Below the pieces are notes generated by a model, which was given only the letters and a program-made list of their open reading frames with translations, made no database searches and was not told the DNA's origin. The translations under genes were made by a program, and so were the position numbers. Below are positions 45,566-57,597 of a stretch of 64,000 nucleotides of DNA, piece after piece. The stretch comes from Candidatus Avimuribaculum pullicola (lineage in GTDB: Bacteria; Bacteroidota; Bacteroidia; Bacteroidales; Muribaculaceae): the NCBI GenBank assembly GCA_018716295.1, contig DVKC01000030.1:62001-126000 (forward strand), given 5' to 3'. The first letter of the stretch is position 1. Every line of letters starts with the position of its first letter.

Positions 45566-46497
45566 ATTACCGCACGATCGATGATATGAACAAGGCTATT
45601 CTGGGCCGTCTGTATATATTTCCACGCGATATAGATCTCATTGTGGGCATACCACGCAGTGGTATGTTTCCTGCCAACTTGCTTGCGCTTTATCTAAATT
45701 GCAAAGTCACCGATTTGGGTTCGTTCATAAACGGGCATATTTATCAAACTGGCGAACGTGGAAAGTTTATTGATGTTCATCGGTTTAGGAAAGTGCTTGT
45801 CGTTGACGACAGCATTGCGTCGGGCGCAGCGATGGAACAATGCAAGAATATGCTGAAGGAGCTTGAGAATCAGTATGAAATAAAGTATTGTGCTATATAT
45901 GTTGTTCCTGAAAAAAAACACCTCGTTGACTATTATGTGGAGGTTGCGCCGTTGCCACGTTATTTCCAGTGGAATATAATGAACCACACAATATTGAAGA
46001 AAGCATGTTTTGACATTGATGGTGTGCTGTGTGTTGACCCTACTCCCGAGGAAAACGATGATGGCCCTCGTTATCGCCAATTCTTGTTGAATGCCAAGCC
46101 GTTGTTCATTCCAGGCGCAGAAATAGGCACGTTGGTAACATCGCGGCTTGAGAAGTATAGAGCCGAAACCGAAGAGTGGCTTGCAAGAAACGGTGTGAAA
46201 TATGGCAAACTTGTGATGCTCGACCTTCCCGACATGGCGGCCCGTAGGCGGGCAAATTGCCATGGGCGATTCAAGGCCGAGGAATACAAGAAGTCGCAAT
46301 ATGTGTTATTTGTTGAGAGCAATCCTGGGCAGGCCGAGGAGATAAACCGCATCACAGGGAAGCCAGTGCTTTGCACGGCCGATTTCAAGATGGTGTTTGC
46401 CTCGCAATCGTTGCTTTATAACATCAAGCAAGGCGAGAGTTTGCCATGGCTGCGCCGTGCGGCATTAAAGCTGCGCAACCGGTTGCGTGGGCGGTAA
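45562..46497 (+). CDS. Phosphoribosyltransferase-HAD fusion protein
   Basis: A 311-aa protein with two domains. Residues 1-145 are a type I phosphoribosyltransferase: IVGIPRSGMFPANLLA and the PRPP-binding loop VLVVDDSIASGAAM. Residues ~148-290 are HAD-like: FDIDGVLCVDPT is the nucleophile motif, LVTSRLEKYRAETEEWL fits motif II and the TSR/helix region, and LFVESNPGQAEEI motif III. Coupled by a 4-bp overlap to the glycosyltransferase. A role in making or trimming a phosphorylated sugar or nucleotide precursor is inference from context only. Confidence 0.82.
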   Translation: MNYRTIDDMNKAILGRLYIFPRDIDLIVGIPRSGMFPANLLALYLNCKVTDLGSFINGHIYQTGERGKFIDVHRFRKVLVVDDSIASGAAMEQCKNMLKELENQYEIKYCAIYVVPEKKHLVDYYVEVAPLPRYFQWNIMNHTILKKACFDIDGVLCVDPTPEENDDGPRYRQFLLNAKPLFIPGAEIGTLVTSRLEKYRAETEEWLARNGVKYGKLVMLDLPDMAARRRANCHGRFKAEEYKKSQYVLFVESNPGQAEEINRITGKPVLCTADFKMVFASQSLLYNIKQGESLPWLRRAALKLRNRLRGR

Positions 46498-46509
46498 TTT
46501 TGGCTGTTT

Positions 46510-47394
46510 TTATTGCTTGTTCTTGTGCTCATCGTCAGGCTTGGGCTTGATGATGTTGTAATCTTGGTCTTTGTATTCTGCTTGAGAGGTAAAAAGTAGC
46601 TTTAGGTTTGTGGCCTTTTTTATCCTTAGCCATGCGTTTGCCATCAATCCACCTTTGCTGTCGAGGGTGCTATTGCATGTGACGGCTCTCGCTTTGCGGC
46701 TTTTAAGCATTTTCAATTTGCCATATTTTTTCAATCCTAAAGCCATCATGCCATCTTCGCCGCGCTTGATGTGGGTGCGGTAGCCTACTTTTCGGGCCGC
46801 TTCGGTGTCGAAAGCGAGAACCATGCCCCTCACCACCAATTCAGGCCTGTTGAAATTTTGCAGCGATAGATATATGTCGCGGAAAAGTTCATAAAAGAAG
46901 AGTCCTAACTTCGAATGTCGGTCATCGGGTATAAAACTCCACAGGCCATAAGTGCATATAGCACCATTTGAAAGGTGCTTTACATGTGTGGCTATGTAAT
47001 GAGGAGGATATAGGGTGTCGCTGTCGATGCAAATGTGGTATTTGCCTTGGGCTGCATCGAGTCCGCATTGCCTGGCAAAACCAGGGCTTTGGCGGCTTTC
47101 GTTATAGTAAGTAACGCCGACATCTTTTAGCAATTGTTCGGTCGAGTCGGTCGAATTGTTGTTCACTACGATTATTTCGATAGGAAAATCGCAAATATTG
47201 TCGGTCAACGACCACAGGCAACCTAATATGTGTGTTTCTTCGTTATGCGCTATGGCAACAACCGAGCACAAGGGTTTTTCAGTTTCAAGCCTTTTGTTTG
47301 CTTTGTTGATTTTGTTGGCAATATCTTGCTTGACTGTGTGCGGAAATTCTGTAACAGGACGGTTGAAAACTTGCAAATATTTGCTATACCACAT
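46510..47394 (-). CDS. Glycosyltransferase family 2
   Basis: A 294-aa GT-A transferase. CSVVAIAHNEETHILGCL, EIIVVNNNSTDST and the metal-binding CIDSDTLYPP are the GT2 core; VVRGMVLAFDTEAARKVG and RGEDGMMALGLKKYG (the ED motif) complete it. No membrane helices are evident. It faces the exopolysaccharide genes convergently (12 bp between stops) and is driven from a promoter in the palindromic repeat at 47411. It probably contributes a sugar to the same polymer or to another envelope glycan. Confidence 0.92.
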   Translation of the reverse strand: MWYSKYLQVFNRPVTEFPHTVKQDIANKINKANKRLETEKPLCSVVAIAHNEETHILGCLWSLTDNICDFPIEIIVVNNNSTDSTEQLLKDVGVTYYNESRQSPGFARQCGLDAAQGKYHICIDSDTLYPPHYIATHVKHLSNGAICTYGLWSFIPDDRHSKLGLFFYELFRDIYLSLQNFNRPELVVRGMVLAFDTEAARKVGYRTHIKRGEDGMMALGLKKYGKLKMLKSRKARAVTCNSTLDSKGGLMANAWLRIKKATNLKLLFTSQAEYKDQDYNIIKPKPDDEHKNKQ

Positions 47395-47410
47395 GGCTGA
47401 TATCTGTTTT

Positions 47411-47488
47411 TATGGCAAATATAGCGAAAGTCGAGAGCAATACAAAAAACAACTTGTTGATTTTTTGCATTGCCGAGGCGCATCCTAT
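47411..47488 (-). repeat. Promoter-bearing palindromic repeat, copy B
   Basis: On the minus strand: TGCGCCTCGGCAATGCAAA, the AACAAGTTGTT centre, TTGTATTGC, CTCGACTTTCGC, then TATATTTGCC. Nearly identical to copy C in tandem (80-bp period) and similar to copy A at 36712. Confidence 0.9.
47416..47446 (-). promoter_or_regulatory. Promoter for GT2 gene
   Basis: On the minus strand, TTTG (47443-47446), 19 bp, TATATTTG (47416-47423). Full consensus, inside repeat copy B, about 20 bp before the gene's ATG. Confidence 0.78.
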
Positions 47489-47490
47489 AT

Positions 47491-47568
47491 TATGGAAATA
47501 TAGCGAAAGTCGAGAGCAATACAAAAAAACAACTTGTTGATTTTTTTGCATTGCTGAGGCGCATCGGC
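47491..47568 (-). repeat. Promoter-bearing palindromic repeat, copy C (promoter damaged)
   Basis: A tandem partner of copy B on the minus strand. The palindrome is intact, but the -7 box reads TATATTTC, losing the conserved G, so this copy is probably not an active promoter. Confidence 0.88.
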
Positions 47569-47622
47569 TGCTGCGCATGCAGGAAATGTGTGCGGTGGCG
47601 TGGAAATACCGATAATTCTGCG

Positions 47623-47630
47623 TACCTTTG
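47623..47630 (+). promoter_or_regulatory. Probable -7 element for phoH
   Basis: TACCTTTG followed by C matches TAnnTTTG, 22 bp before ATG 47652. No clear -33 box is seen. Confidence 0.5.
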
Positions 47631-47651
47631 CAATAGGTTTTGAAAGACTTT

Positions 47652-48632
47652 ATGATAGAACGCATAATAATTGTCGATAGCGTTGACCCAGTGGTATTTT
47701 ATGGGGTCAATAATACTAATATACAATTAATACGCAATCTTTTCCCCAAGTTGCGCATTGCCGCCCGTGGCAGCATAATAAAAGTGATAGGCGATGATGC
47801 CGAAACTTCGGTTTTCGAGCAGAAAGTGAAGAAGCTCGAAGAGTATTGTGCCAAATATAATAAATTGCCGCAGGAGGTGATTATTGACATGGTGCGTGGT
47901 GAGGCTCCGCAAGAGGTCAAACTTGATGACGTGATTATTTATGGTGTCAATGGAAAACCTATTGTAGGACGCACGCCCAACCAGCAACGCCTCGTCAAGG
48001 CATTCCAGGAGAACGATCTCACATTTGCACTTGGCCCTGCTGGTACGGGTAAGACATACGTTGCCATAGCCCTTGCCGTGAAAGCCTTGAAAAACAGGCA
48101 GGTGAAAAAGATAATTTTGTCACGTCCGGCGGTTGAAGCAGGTGAAAAACTCGGTTTCTTGCCAGGCGACATGAAAGAAAAAATCGACCCTTACTTGCAA
48201 CCACTATATGATGCGCTTGAGGATATGATTCCTGCGGTGAAGTTGAAAGAGTACATGGAATCAAACGTCATACAGATTGCGCCGCTTGCGTTTATGCGTG
48301 GCCGCACATTGAGCGATGCTGTGATTGTGCTCGACGAAGCACAGAATACGACTGCACACCAGATAAAGATGTTCATGACGCGCCTTGGCCTCGGCTCAAA
48401 GATGATTGTCACTGGCGACATTACGCAAATCGACCTGCCTCGTACCGTGACATCGGGGCTTGTGCAGGCTTTGGGCATATTGCGAGGTGTGCCAGGAATT
48501 GGTCGTGTGGAATTTGACCGCCGCGATATTGTAAGGCATCGACTTGTGCAACTGATTGTGGAGGCATATCAAAATTATGATGAGGAACGCCGCGAAGCTG
48601 CCGCCCTTGCCCGACAAGAAGAAAACGAATAA
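47652..48632 (+). CDS. phoH: PhoH family ATPase
   Basis: A 326-aa cytosolic P-loop protein: Walker A LGPAGTGKTYVAIALA, Walker B VIVLDEAQNTT, GRTLSDA, and KMIVTGDITQIDLP (sensor). The N-terminal ~100 residues form the usual KH-like domain. PhoH proteins are linked to RNA metabolism or phosphate starvation in various bacteria; the substrate is unsettled. The track begins at TTG 47640, only 10 bp after the -7 box; ATG 47652 is preferred. purC follows after 36 bp. Confidence 0.92.
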   Translation: MIERIIIVDSVDPVVFYGVNNTNIQLIRNLFPKLRIAARGSIIKVIGDDAETSVFEQKVKKLEEYCAKYNKLPQEVIIDMVRGEAPQEVKLDDVIIYGVNGKPIVGRTPNQQRLVKAFQENDLTFALGPAGTGKTYVAIALAVKALKNRQVKKIILSRPAVEAGEKLGFLPGDMKEKIDPYLQPLYDALEDMIPAVKLKEYMESNVIQIAPLAFMRGRTLSDAVIVLDEAQNTTAHQIKMFMTRLGLGSKMIVTGDITQIDLPRTVTSGLVQALGILRGVPGIGRVEFDRRDIVRHRLVQLIVEAYQNYDEERREAAALARQEENE

Positions 48633-48668
48633 CAGTATTTATACACATATATACAATTTTATTTTATC

Positions 48669-49613
48669 ATGGCTACAACTTTAACACACACCGATTTTAA
48701 TTTCCCAGGACAGAAAAGCGTGTATCATGGGAAGGTACGTGACGTGTATGACATCAACGACGACTTGCTTGTGATGATTGCAACAGACCGCATCTCGGCA
48801 TTCGACGTGATTTTACCTAAGGGCATTCCGTTCAAGGGACAAGTGCTTAACCAGATCGCAGCAACTTTCCTTGACGCTACTGCCGATATTGTACCGAATT
48901 GGAAAATAGCCACTCCCGACCCGATGGTTACTATTGGATTGAAGTGCGAGGGCTTCCGTGTTGAGATGATTATACGCGGTTACCTCACAGGTAGTGCATG
49001 GCGTGAGTACGCCGCTGGTTGCCGCGAACTTTGTGGCGTAAAGCTTCCCGATGGAATGCGTGAAAATGAGAAATTCCCCGAACCTATAATCACGCCTACC
49101 ACCAAGGCCGAGGCTGGGCATGACGAGAATATATCGAAAGAGGAAATCATAGCAAAGGGCTTGGTGTGCCGTGAGGACTATGAGCAGATGGAACGTTACA
49201 CACGCGCACTTTTCGCACGTGGCACCGAGATGGCTGCCGAGAAAGGGCTTATACTTGTTGACACAAAGTATGAGTTTGGCAAGCGTGATGGCAAGGTGAT
49301 ACTTATTGACGAGATTCACACTCCCGATTCATCACGTTATTTCTACAGCGACGGTTACCAAGAAAGATTTGAAAAAGGCGAACCGCAGAAGCAACTTTCC
49401 AAGGAATTTGTACGTCAGTGGCTTATCGACCACAATTTCATGGGCAAGCCAGGACAGACAGTTCCCGAGATGACCGATGAATACTGCCAGTCGGTATCGG
49501 CTCGATATATTGAGTTGTATGAACACATCGTTGGCAAAAAGTTTGTTCCTGCCGAAGATGGCGACATCGTGGCCCGCATCGAGAAAAATGTATTGGCTCA
49601 ATTGGGCAAATAA
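48669..49613 (+). CDS. purC: Phosphoribosylaminoimidazole-succinocarboxamide synthase
   Basis: PurC condenses CAIR with aspartate to SAICAR in de novo purine synthesis. At 314 aa it is of the longer type. Motifs include [55 protein letters not shown] and [10 protein letters not shown], followed by [14 protein letters not shown]. Complete and confidently placed. A terminator follows before menG. Confidence 0.97.
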   Translation: MATTLTHTDFNFPGQKSVYHGKVRDVYDINDDLLVMIATDRISAFDVILPKGIPFKGQVLNQIAATFLDATADIVPNWKIATPDPMVTIGLKCEGFRVEMIIRGYLTGSAWREYAAGCRELCGVKLPDGMRENEKFPEPIITPTTKAEAGHDENISKEEIIAKGLVCREDYEQMERYTRALFARGTEMAAEKGLILVDTKYEFGKRDGKVILIDEIHTPDSSRYFYSDGYQERFEKGEPQKQLSKEFVRQWLIDHNFMGKPGQTVPEMTDEYCQSVSARYIELYEHIVGKKFVPAEDGDIVARIEKNVLAQLGK

Positions 49614-49636
49614 TATTAGATGAATTTGTATAATCT

Positions 49637-49675
49637 GGCGTGCCGAAATGTGCATTTTCGGCACGCCTTTATAAC
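49637..49675 (+). terminator. Stem-loop terminator after purC
   Basis: GGCGTGCCGAAA pairs perfectly with TTTCGGCACGCC around TGTGCAT and is followed by TTTATAACTTTT. It lies just before the menG start, so menG presumably has its own promoter or gets read-through. Confidence 0.88.
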
Positions 49676-49687
49676 TTTTATTACACC

Positions 49688-50428
49688 GTGGATTACAAAG
49701 CCGAAAAAATAACGCCATATAACGACACCGAAAGCAAAACGGGACAAGTGAGGCAAATGTTTGACTCCATTGCTCCTGCTTATGACTTCATGAACCGCGC
49801 CATGACGATGGGTATCGACAAGTGGTGGCGGCGTAAAGCGGTGAAGATGGTTGGAAAGTATAATCCGGCCCAAATACTCGACGTGGCAACTGGTACTGGC
49901 GATTTCGCAATACAGATGTACAAGACTTTGCAACCGTCAAATGGTATAGTCGGCATTGACTTGTCGAGGCAGATGCTTGATGTGGCTGTGGCCAAGGTCG
50001 GCAAGGCTGGCATGGCCAGGCATTTCGATTTTAAGGAGGGCGATTGCATGGCATTGGATTTTGCCGATGGCACGTTTGATGCAGTCACTGTGGCATTCGG
50101 TGTGCGCAATTTCGAACATCTTGAGCAAGGGTATGCCGAGATGTACCGAGTGTTGCGGCATGGCGGCGTGTTGTGCGTGCTTGAGCTTTCAACGCCGACT
50201 AATCGTTTTATCAAGTCGCTTTACGATTTATATACCCGCACTCTTATTCCCATGGTTGGGCGTATGGTGTCGCACGACCGCCGCGCCTATAGCTACCTGC
50301 CCGAGAGCATAGCAGCTGTGCCGCAAGGCGACGAGATGTGTGAAATCATGCGTCGAGTGGGTTTCAAAGGCTGCCGCTATGTGCGCATGACTTTCGGCAC
50401 CTGTACCATCTACATGGGCGAAAAGTAA
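49688..50428 (+). CDS. menG: Demethylmenaquinone methyltransferase
   Basis: A 246-aa SAM-dependent C-methyltransferase finishing menaquinone synthesis for anaerobic respiration. RQMFDSIAPAYDFMNRAMTMGID, the SAM loop LDVATGTGDFAI, VGIDLSRQMLDVA, VTVAFGVRNFEH and the C-terminal FGTCTIYMGEK are the UbiE/MenG pattern. The track start (TTG 49640) falls in the terminator hairpin; GTG 49688 (V/M-DYKAEKITPYN) matches the family N-terminus. Confidence 0.93.
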   Translation: MDYKAEKITPYNDTESKTGQVRQMFDSIAPAYDFMNRAMTMGIDKWWRRKAVKMVGKYNPAQILDVATGTGDFAIQMYKTLQPSNGIVGIDLSRQMLDVAVAKVGKAGMARHFDFKEGDCMALDFADGTFDAVTVAFGVRNFEHLEQGYAEMYRVLRHGGVLCVLELSTPTNRFIKSLYDLYTRTLIPMVGRMVSHDRRAYSYLPESIAAVPQGDEMCEIMRRVGFKGCRYVRMTFGTCTIYMGEK

Positions 50429-50634
50429 GAGATTTCCATAGTAAGAACGTTATCCTTGCTTGCACTTTTCTGGTTATGCACTGGAAAGAGGGTGGGCGAG
50501 GTCTATATCGATATTTGGTGCTTAGCGGATATAAATGTAGTCAGCATAAAAACAGATATAAAAATGGAAAAAGTGCACGAATTATTTACCCTCTTACAAA
50601 AGTGCAGATAATTCTGTTATCGGATATAATTCAT

Positions 50635-50642
50635 TATATTTG
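50635..50642 (+). promoter_or_regulatory. Probable promoter -7 element for hsdR operon
   Basis: TATATTTG followed by CG matches the consensus. It would give a leader of about 160 nt that includes the inverted repeat at 50772. Confidence 0.5.
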
Positions 50643-50771
50643 CGAAATAAAATAGCATCAAAAATAAAACTGAATAGTATAAAGGCTGTTTTTGTCGGAC
50701 AAAGGCATTTTGCATATATGATTGGCTAAAATTAAGTAAATAAGTAAATATGCCTATTTTTACTGCGTAAC

Positions 50772-50796
50772 TTCCGATAATATAGAATTATCGGAA
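50772..50796. promoter_or_regulatory. Perfect inverted repeat before hsdR (candidate operator)
   Basis: TTCCGATAA and TTATCGGAA flank a 7-bp centre (TATAGAA), 15 bp before the hsdR ATG. A half copy, TTATCGGA, lies about 155 bp upstream. It could be a repressor site or an mRNA hairpin controlling hsdR translation. Its inner arms GATAA/TTATC resemble the recombination sites in hsdS. Confidence 0.55.
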
Positions 50797-50811
50797 CTAA
50801 ACATATAGCGT

Positions 50812-54955
<4,144 letters not shown>

Positions 54956-54959
54956 ATCT

Positions 54960-56117
54960 ATGGGAGATAATAAGATAACCGTTTCTGTAGAGCGACAGTT
55001 TGGCGAAGTCATAGACATTATCCTCAGGCACAAAAGCCGTGCTTCTAAAGTTGTCAATGAAGAGTTGCTGCTTACGGCATGGCATGTGGGTGGTTATGTT
55101 TCAAACAAACTGAAAAGCGAAGAATGGGGAAGCAAGGTGGTAACGCAACTGTCGGAATATATCCGGTCGCAGCGTCCTGACATTAAAGGATTTGGGCGGA
55201 GCAGTATTTATAATATGGTGCTGTTTTATGATGAATATTCCTCGGCAGCATTTACTGCGACTGTTGAGAAATATCTGAATTCTGAATTTGTCCAGCCAAG
55301 AATTGGACAAATCGAGGCATCTAATTTTGAACTTTCATCAGACCATGCGATAACTGTGCAGCCAAAAACTGCACGAATTGTCCAGCCAGAAATCGGACAA
55401 ATGCCGAAGATACTGGAGTTGACCACATTGACCAATCATATAGAGATACTTTGTCGTTGTAAAAATAGCGAAGAACGGATGTTCTATATACTCTATGCCA
55501 ATAAGGAACATCTGGTAAAACGAGAACTGCAACGTTGTATCTCAAATCAGACGTTTACGGCCTTATTAGGCAGCAAGGACAATATGTTAAAAGGATTGCT
55601 TGAGGCATACCCTAATGCTCCCATTATGTTCAAAGACACATTGTTTGTTGATTTTCTTGATTTGCCAAAGAAGCATAGTGAATCCCGGTTGAGAAACGGC
55701 TTGTTGGAGCACATGAAGCAGTTTATCCTTGAATTGGGCAAAGATTTTATATTCATGGATCAGGAATACCGTCTCAATATCGGAGCGTCCACCTTCAAGG
55801 CTGATTTGCTGTTCTTTCATCGTGGATTGCAAGCATTGGTCGCCGTGGAACTGAAAAAGACGAAGTTCCATCCTCGCGATCTCGGTCAGCTGGAATTTTA
55901 TTTGGAGGCGCTTGACCGGGATGTGAAACGCTCCAACGAGAATCCGTCCATAGGCATAATTCTCTGTCCTGAAGCAGACCGGGTAGTGGTGGAATATGCC
56001 ATGAGCCGTAGCATGAGCCCGACAATGATAGCTGAATACAAGCGTATCCTTATTCCACAGGAACGTATGCAAGAGAAACTGAATGAATTTTGCAACCTGT
56101 TTCTGAATAAAGACTGA
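54960..56117 (+). CDS. DUF1016/YhcG-family PDDEXK nuclease-fold protein
   Basis: A 385-aa protein embedded between hsdM (4 bp) and hsdS (5 bp). The N-terminal helical DUF1016_N (LTAWHVGGYVSNKL, RPDIKGFGRSSIYNMVLFY) and the C-terminal nuclease domain (STFKADLLFFHRGLQALVAVELKKTKF, with D...E-x-K) are intact. Between them are three similar octapeptides (VQPRIGQI, VQPKTARI, VQPEIGQM), each encoded by a DNA hairpin, which lengthen the linker. YhcG-like genes often sit in type I systems; the role there is unknown. Confidence 0.88.
   Translation: MGDNKITVSVERQFGEVIDIILRHKSRASKVVNEELLLTAWHVGGYVSNKLKSEEWGSKVVTQLSEYIRSQRPDIKGFGRSSIYNMVLFYDEYSSAAFTATVEKYLNSEFVQPRIGQIEASNFELSSDHAITVQPKTARIVQPEIGQMPKILELTTLTNHIEILCRCKNSEERMFYILYANKEHLVKRELQRCISNQTFTALLGSKDNMLKGLLEAYPNAPIMFKDTLFVDFLDLPKKHSESRLRNGLLEHMKQFILELGKDFIFMDQEYRLNIGASTFKADLLFFHRGLQALVAVELKKTKFHPRDLGQLEFYLEALDRDVKRSNENPSIGIILCPEADRVVVEYAMSRSMSPTMIAEYKRILIPQERMQEKLNEFCNLFLNKD
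55287..55412 (+). repeat. Three hairpin repeats inside the DUF1016 gene
   Basis: TTTGTCCAgccaagaatTGGACAAA, TGTGCAgccaaaaacTGCAC and TTGTCCAgccagaaatCGGACAA are three in-frame related units, each an inverted repeat sharing CAGCCA. The second and third are nearly contiguous. Confidence 0.8.
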
Positions 56118-56122
56118 TTGTT

Positions 56123-57571
56123 ATGGATACTAAGAAATTACGTCAAAAGATATTAGACCTTGCCATTCATGGTAAACTCGTACCGCAAGACCCGAATGAT
56201 GAACCTGCATCTGTCCTGCTTGAGCACATCAAGGCAGAGAAAGAACGGTTGATAAAAGAGGGGAAGATAAAAGGAAGTAAAAAGTCTGCAAAGGCTTCTG
56301 ATACGCCCCATTATCAGCAGGATGTGCCGTATGAAGTACCAGAGAATTGGGTGTGGACAACTCTTGGAGAAATATGTTTATTCTTATCTAGAGGTAAATC
56401 ACCAAAGTATTCAGATACAGATAAAACTTATCCTGTATTTGCTCAAAAATGTAATCTAAAAGAAGGTGGTATATCTTTAGAACAAGCACGCTTCTTAGAT
56501 CCATCTACAATTTGTAAATGGAGTGAGGAATACAAACTAAAAACCGGAGATGTGCTTGTTAATTCAACAGGAACAGGGACAGTTGGGCGAACTCGACTTT
56601 TCCACGAAAGTTATTTGAAACATTATCCTTTTGCTGTGCCTGATTCTCATGTCTCTGTTATAAGGACAGCTAGCGAGATTAAATCTGAATTTGTTTTTGC
56701 TTATATCTCATCTAAACTTATACAAGAGTACTTGGAAGATAATCTTGCGGGAAGTACCAATCAAAAGGAATTATATATCGGAGTTTTGTCGGATTTATCA
56801 TTTCCTCTTCCTCCTTTTGCTGAGCAGCAGCGCATTGTCAAAGAAATCGAGTATTGGTTTGTCTTAATAGACCAGATAGAACAAGACAAATCTAACTTGC
56901 AAACAGTCATCAAGCAAGCCAAAAGCAAAATCCTCGACCTCGCCATTCACGGTAAACTTGTGCCACAAGACCCGAATGACGAGCCAGCTTCGGAATTGCT
57001 TAAACGTATCAACCCGAAAGTTGAAATCACTTGTGATAACGGGCATTATCCCGTTGGTTGGATTGATGTAATTCTAGGAGATATATTCTATCATAATACG
57101 GGAAAGGCTCTTAACTCATCAAACAAAGAAGGTGTATTGAGAAACTATCTTACAACATCCAATGTGTATTGGAATCAGTTTGACTTGTCTCTTGTTAAAC
57201 AAATGCCTTTTAGGGATAATGAGTTAGAAAAATGTACTGTTCAAAAGGGTGACTTACTTGTATGTGAAGGCGGAGATGTTGGCCGTTCTGCAATATGGAA
57301 TTTTGATTACAATATCTGCATTCAGAATCACATTCATAGATTGCGTCCTAAAGGAGACTTGAATGTCTCATTTTATTATTATGTTTTACGGTTCTTGAAA
57401 GAACATAATCGAATAGGAGGTAAAGGCATTGGATTGCTAGGGTTGTCGTCCAATGAATTGCATAAAATAGGAATGCCATTACCGCCACGAAAAGAACAAG
57501 ATAGAATAGTGTTAAAGATTGAAGAGCTGTTTTCCGTTCTTGATAACATTCAAAATGCCTTAGAAGCGTGA
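56123..57571 (+). CDS. hsdS: Type I specificity subunit HsdS, expressed copy
   Basis: A 482-aa subunit recognising the bipartite DNA target. Residues 1-60 are conserved (KILDLAIHGKLVPQDPNDE); TRD1 ~65-235; a central conserved helix ~236-303 repeats KILDLAIHGKLVPQDPNDE; TRD2 ~310-455; the C-terminal helix ends FSVLDNIQNALEA. Recombination sites lie at codons 60-64 (DTPHY) and 305-309 (DNGHY), exactly before each TRD. Last gene of the R-M operon, followed by a hairpin terminator. It is the only copy with a start codon and the conserved N-terminus. Confidence 0.95.
   Translation: MDTKKLRQKILDLAIHGKLVPQDPNDEPASVLLEHIKAEKERLIKEGKIKGSKKSAKASDTPHYQQDVPYEVPENWVWTTLGEICLFLSRGKSPKYSDTDKTYPVFAQKCNLKEGGISLEQARFLDPSTICKWSEEYKLKTGDVLVNSTGTGTVGRTRLFHESYLKHYPFAVPDSHVSVIRTASEIKSEFVFAYISSKLIQEYLEDNLAGSTNQKELYIGVLSDLSFPLPPFAEQQRIVKEIEYWFVLIDQIEQDKSNLQTVIKQAKSKILDLAIHGKLVPQDPNDEPASELLKRINPKVEITCDNGHYPVGWIDVILGDIFYHNTGKALNSSNKEGVLRNYLTTSNVYWNQFDLSLVKQMPFRDNELEKCTVQKGDLLVCEGGDVGRSAIWNFDYNICIQNHIHRLRPKGDLNVSFYYYVLRFLKEHNRIGGKGIGLLGLSSNELHKIGMPLPPRKEQDRIVLKIEELFSVLDNIQNALEA
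56300..56315 (+). other. Recombination site RS1 in expressed hsdS (TRD1 boundary)
   Basis: GATAC GCCCCA TTATC: near-symmetric arms around a 6-bp centre. The 15-bp ATACGCCCCATTATC recurs inverted at 60209-60223. It encodes DTPHY immediately before TRD1. Confidence 0.8.
57035..57050 (+). other. Recombination site RS2 in expressed hsdS (TRD2 boundary)
   Basis: GATAA CGGGCA TTATC: perfect 5-bp inverted arms around a 6-bp centre. An 18-bp identity (TGATAACGGGCATTATCC) is found inverted at 59485-59502, and 15 bp of it in direct orientation at 58445-58459. It encodes DNGHY immediately before TRD2. Confidence 0.85.
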
Positions 57572-57590
57572 TAAGATGCGCTTCTAAGGC
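57557..57590. terminator. Stem-loop between hsdS and the recombinase gene
   Basis: GCCTTAGAAGCG and CGCTTCTAAGGC form a perfect 12-bp stem enclosing the hsdS stop codon. It serves the convergent hsdS and recombinase transcripts. Confidence 0.8.
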
Positions 57591-57597
57591 TACGTTA

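Larger units (their letters stand above)
50429..50811 (+). other. Upstream region of the restriction-modification operon
   Basis: 383 bp, AT-rich, no ORF. It contains a -7 element TATATTTG at 50635-50642 with only a weak -33, a half-site TTATCGGA at 50617-50624, and a perfect inverted repeat just before hsdR (separate entry). The start marks the change from ordinary chromosomal sequence to the AT-richer restriction island. Confidence 0.5.

Noticed and set aside
55287-55412. Short regularly spaced repeats suggesting a CRISPR array
   Set aside because: Only three imperfect units of ~25 nt, in frame inside a coding gene, no cas genes in the window.
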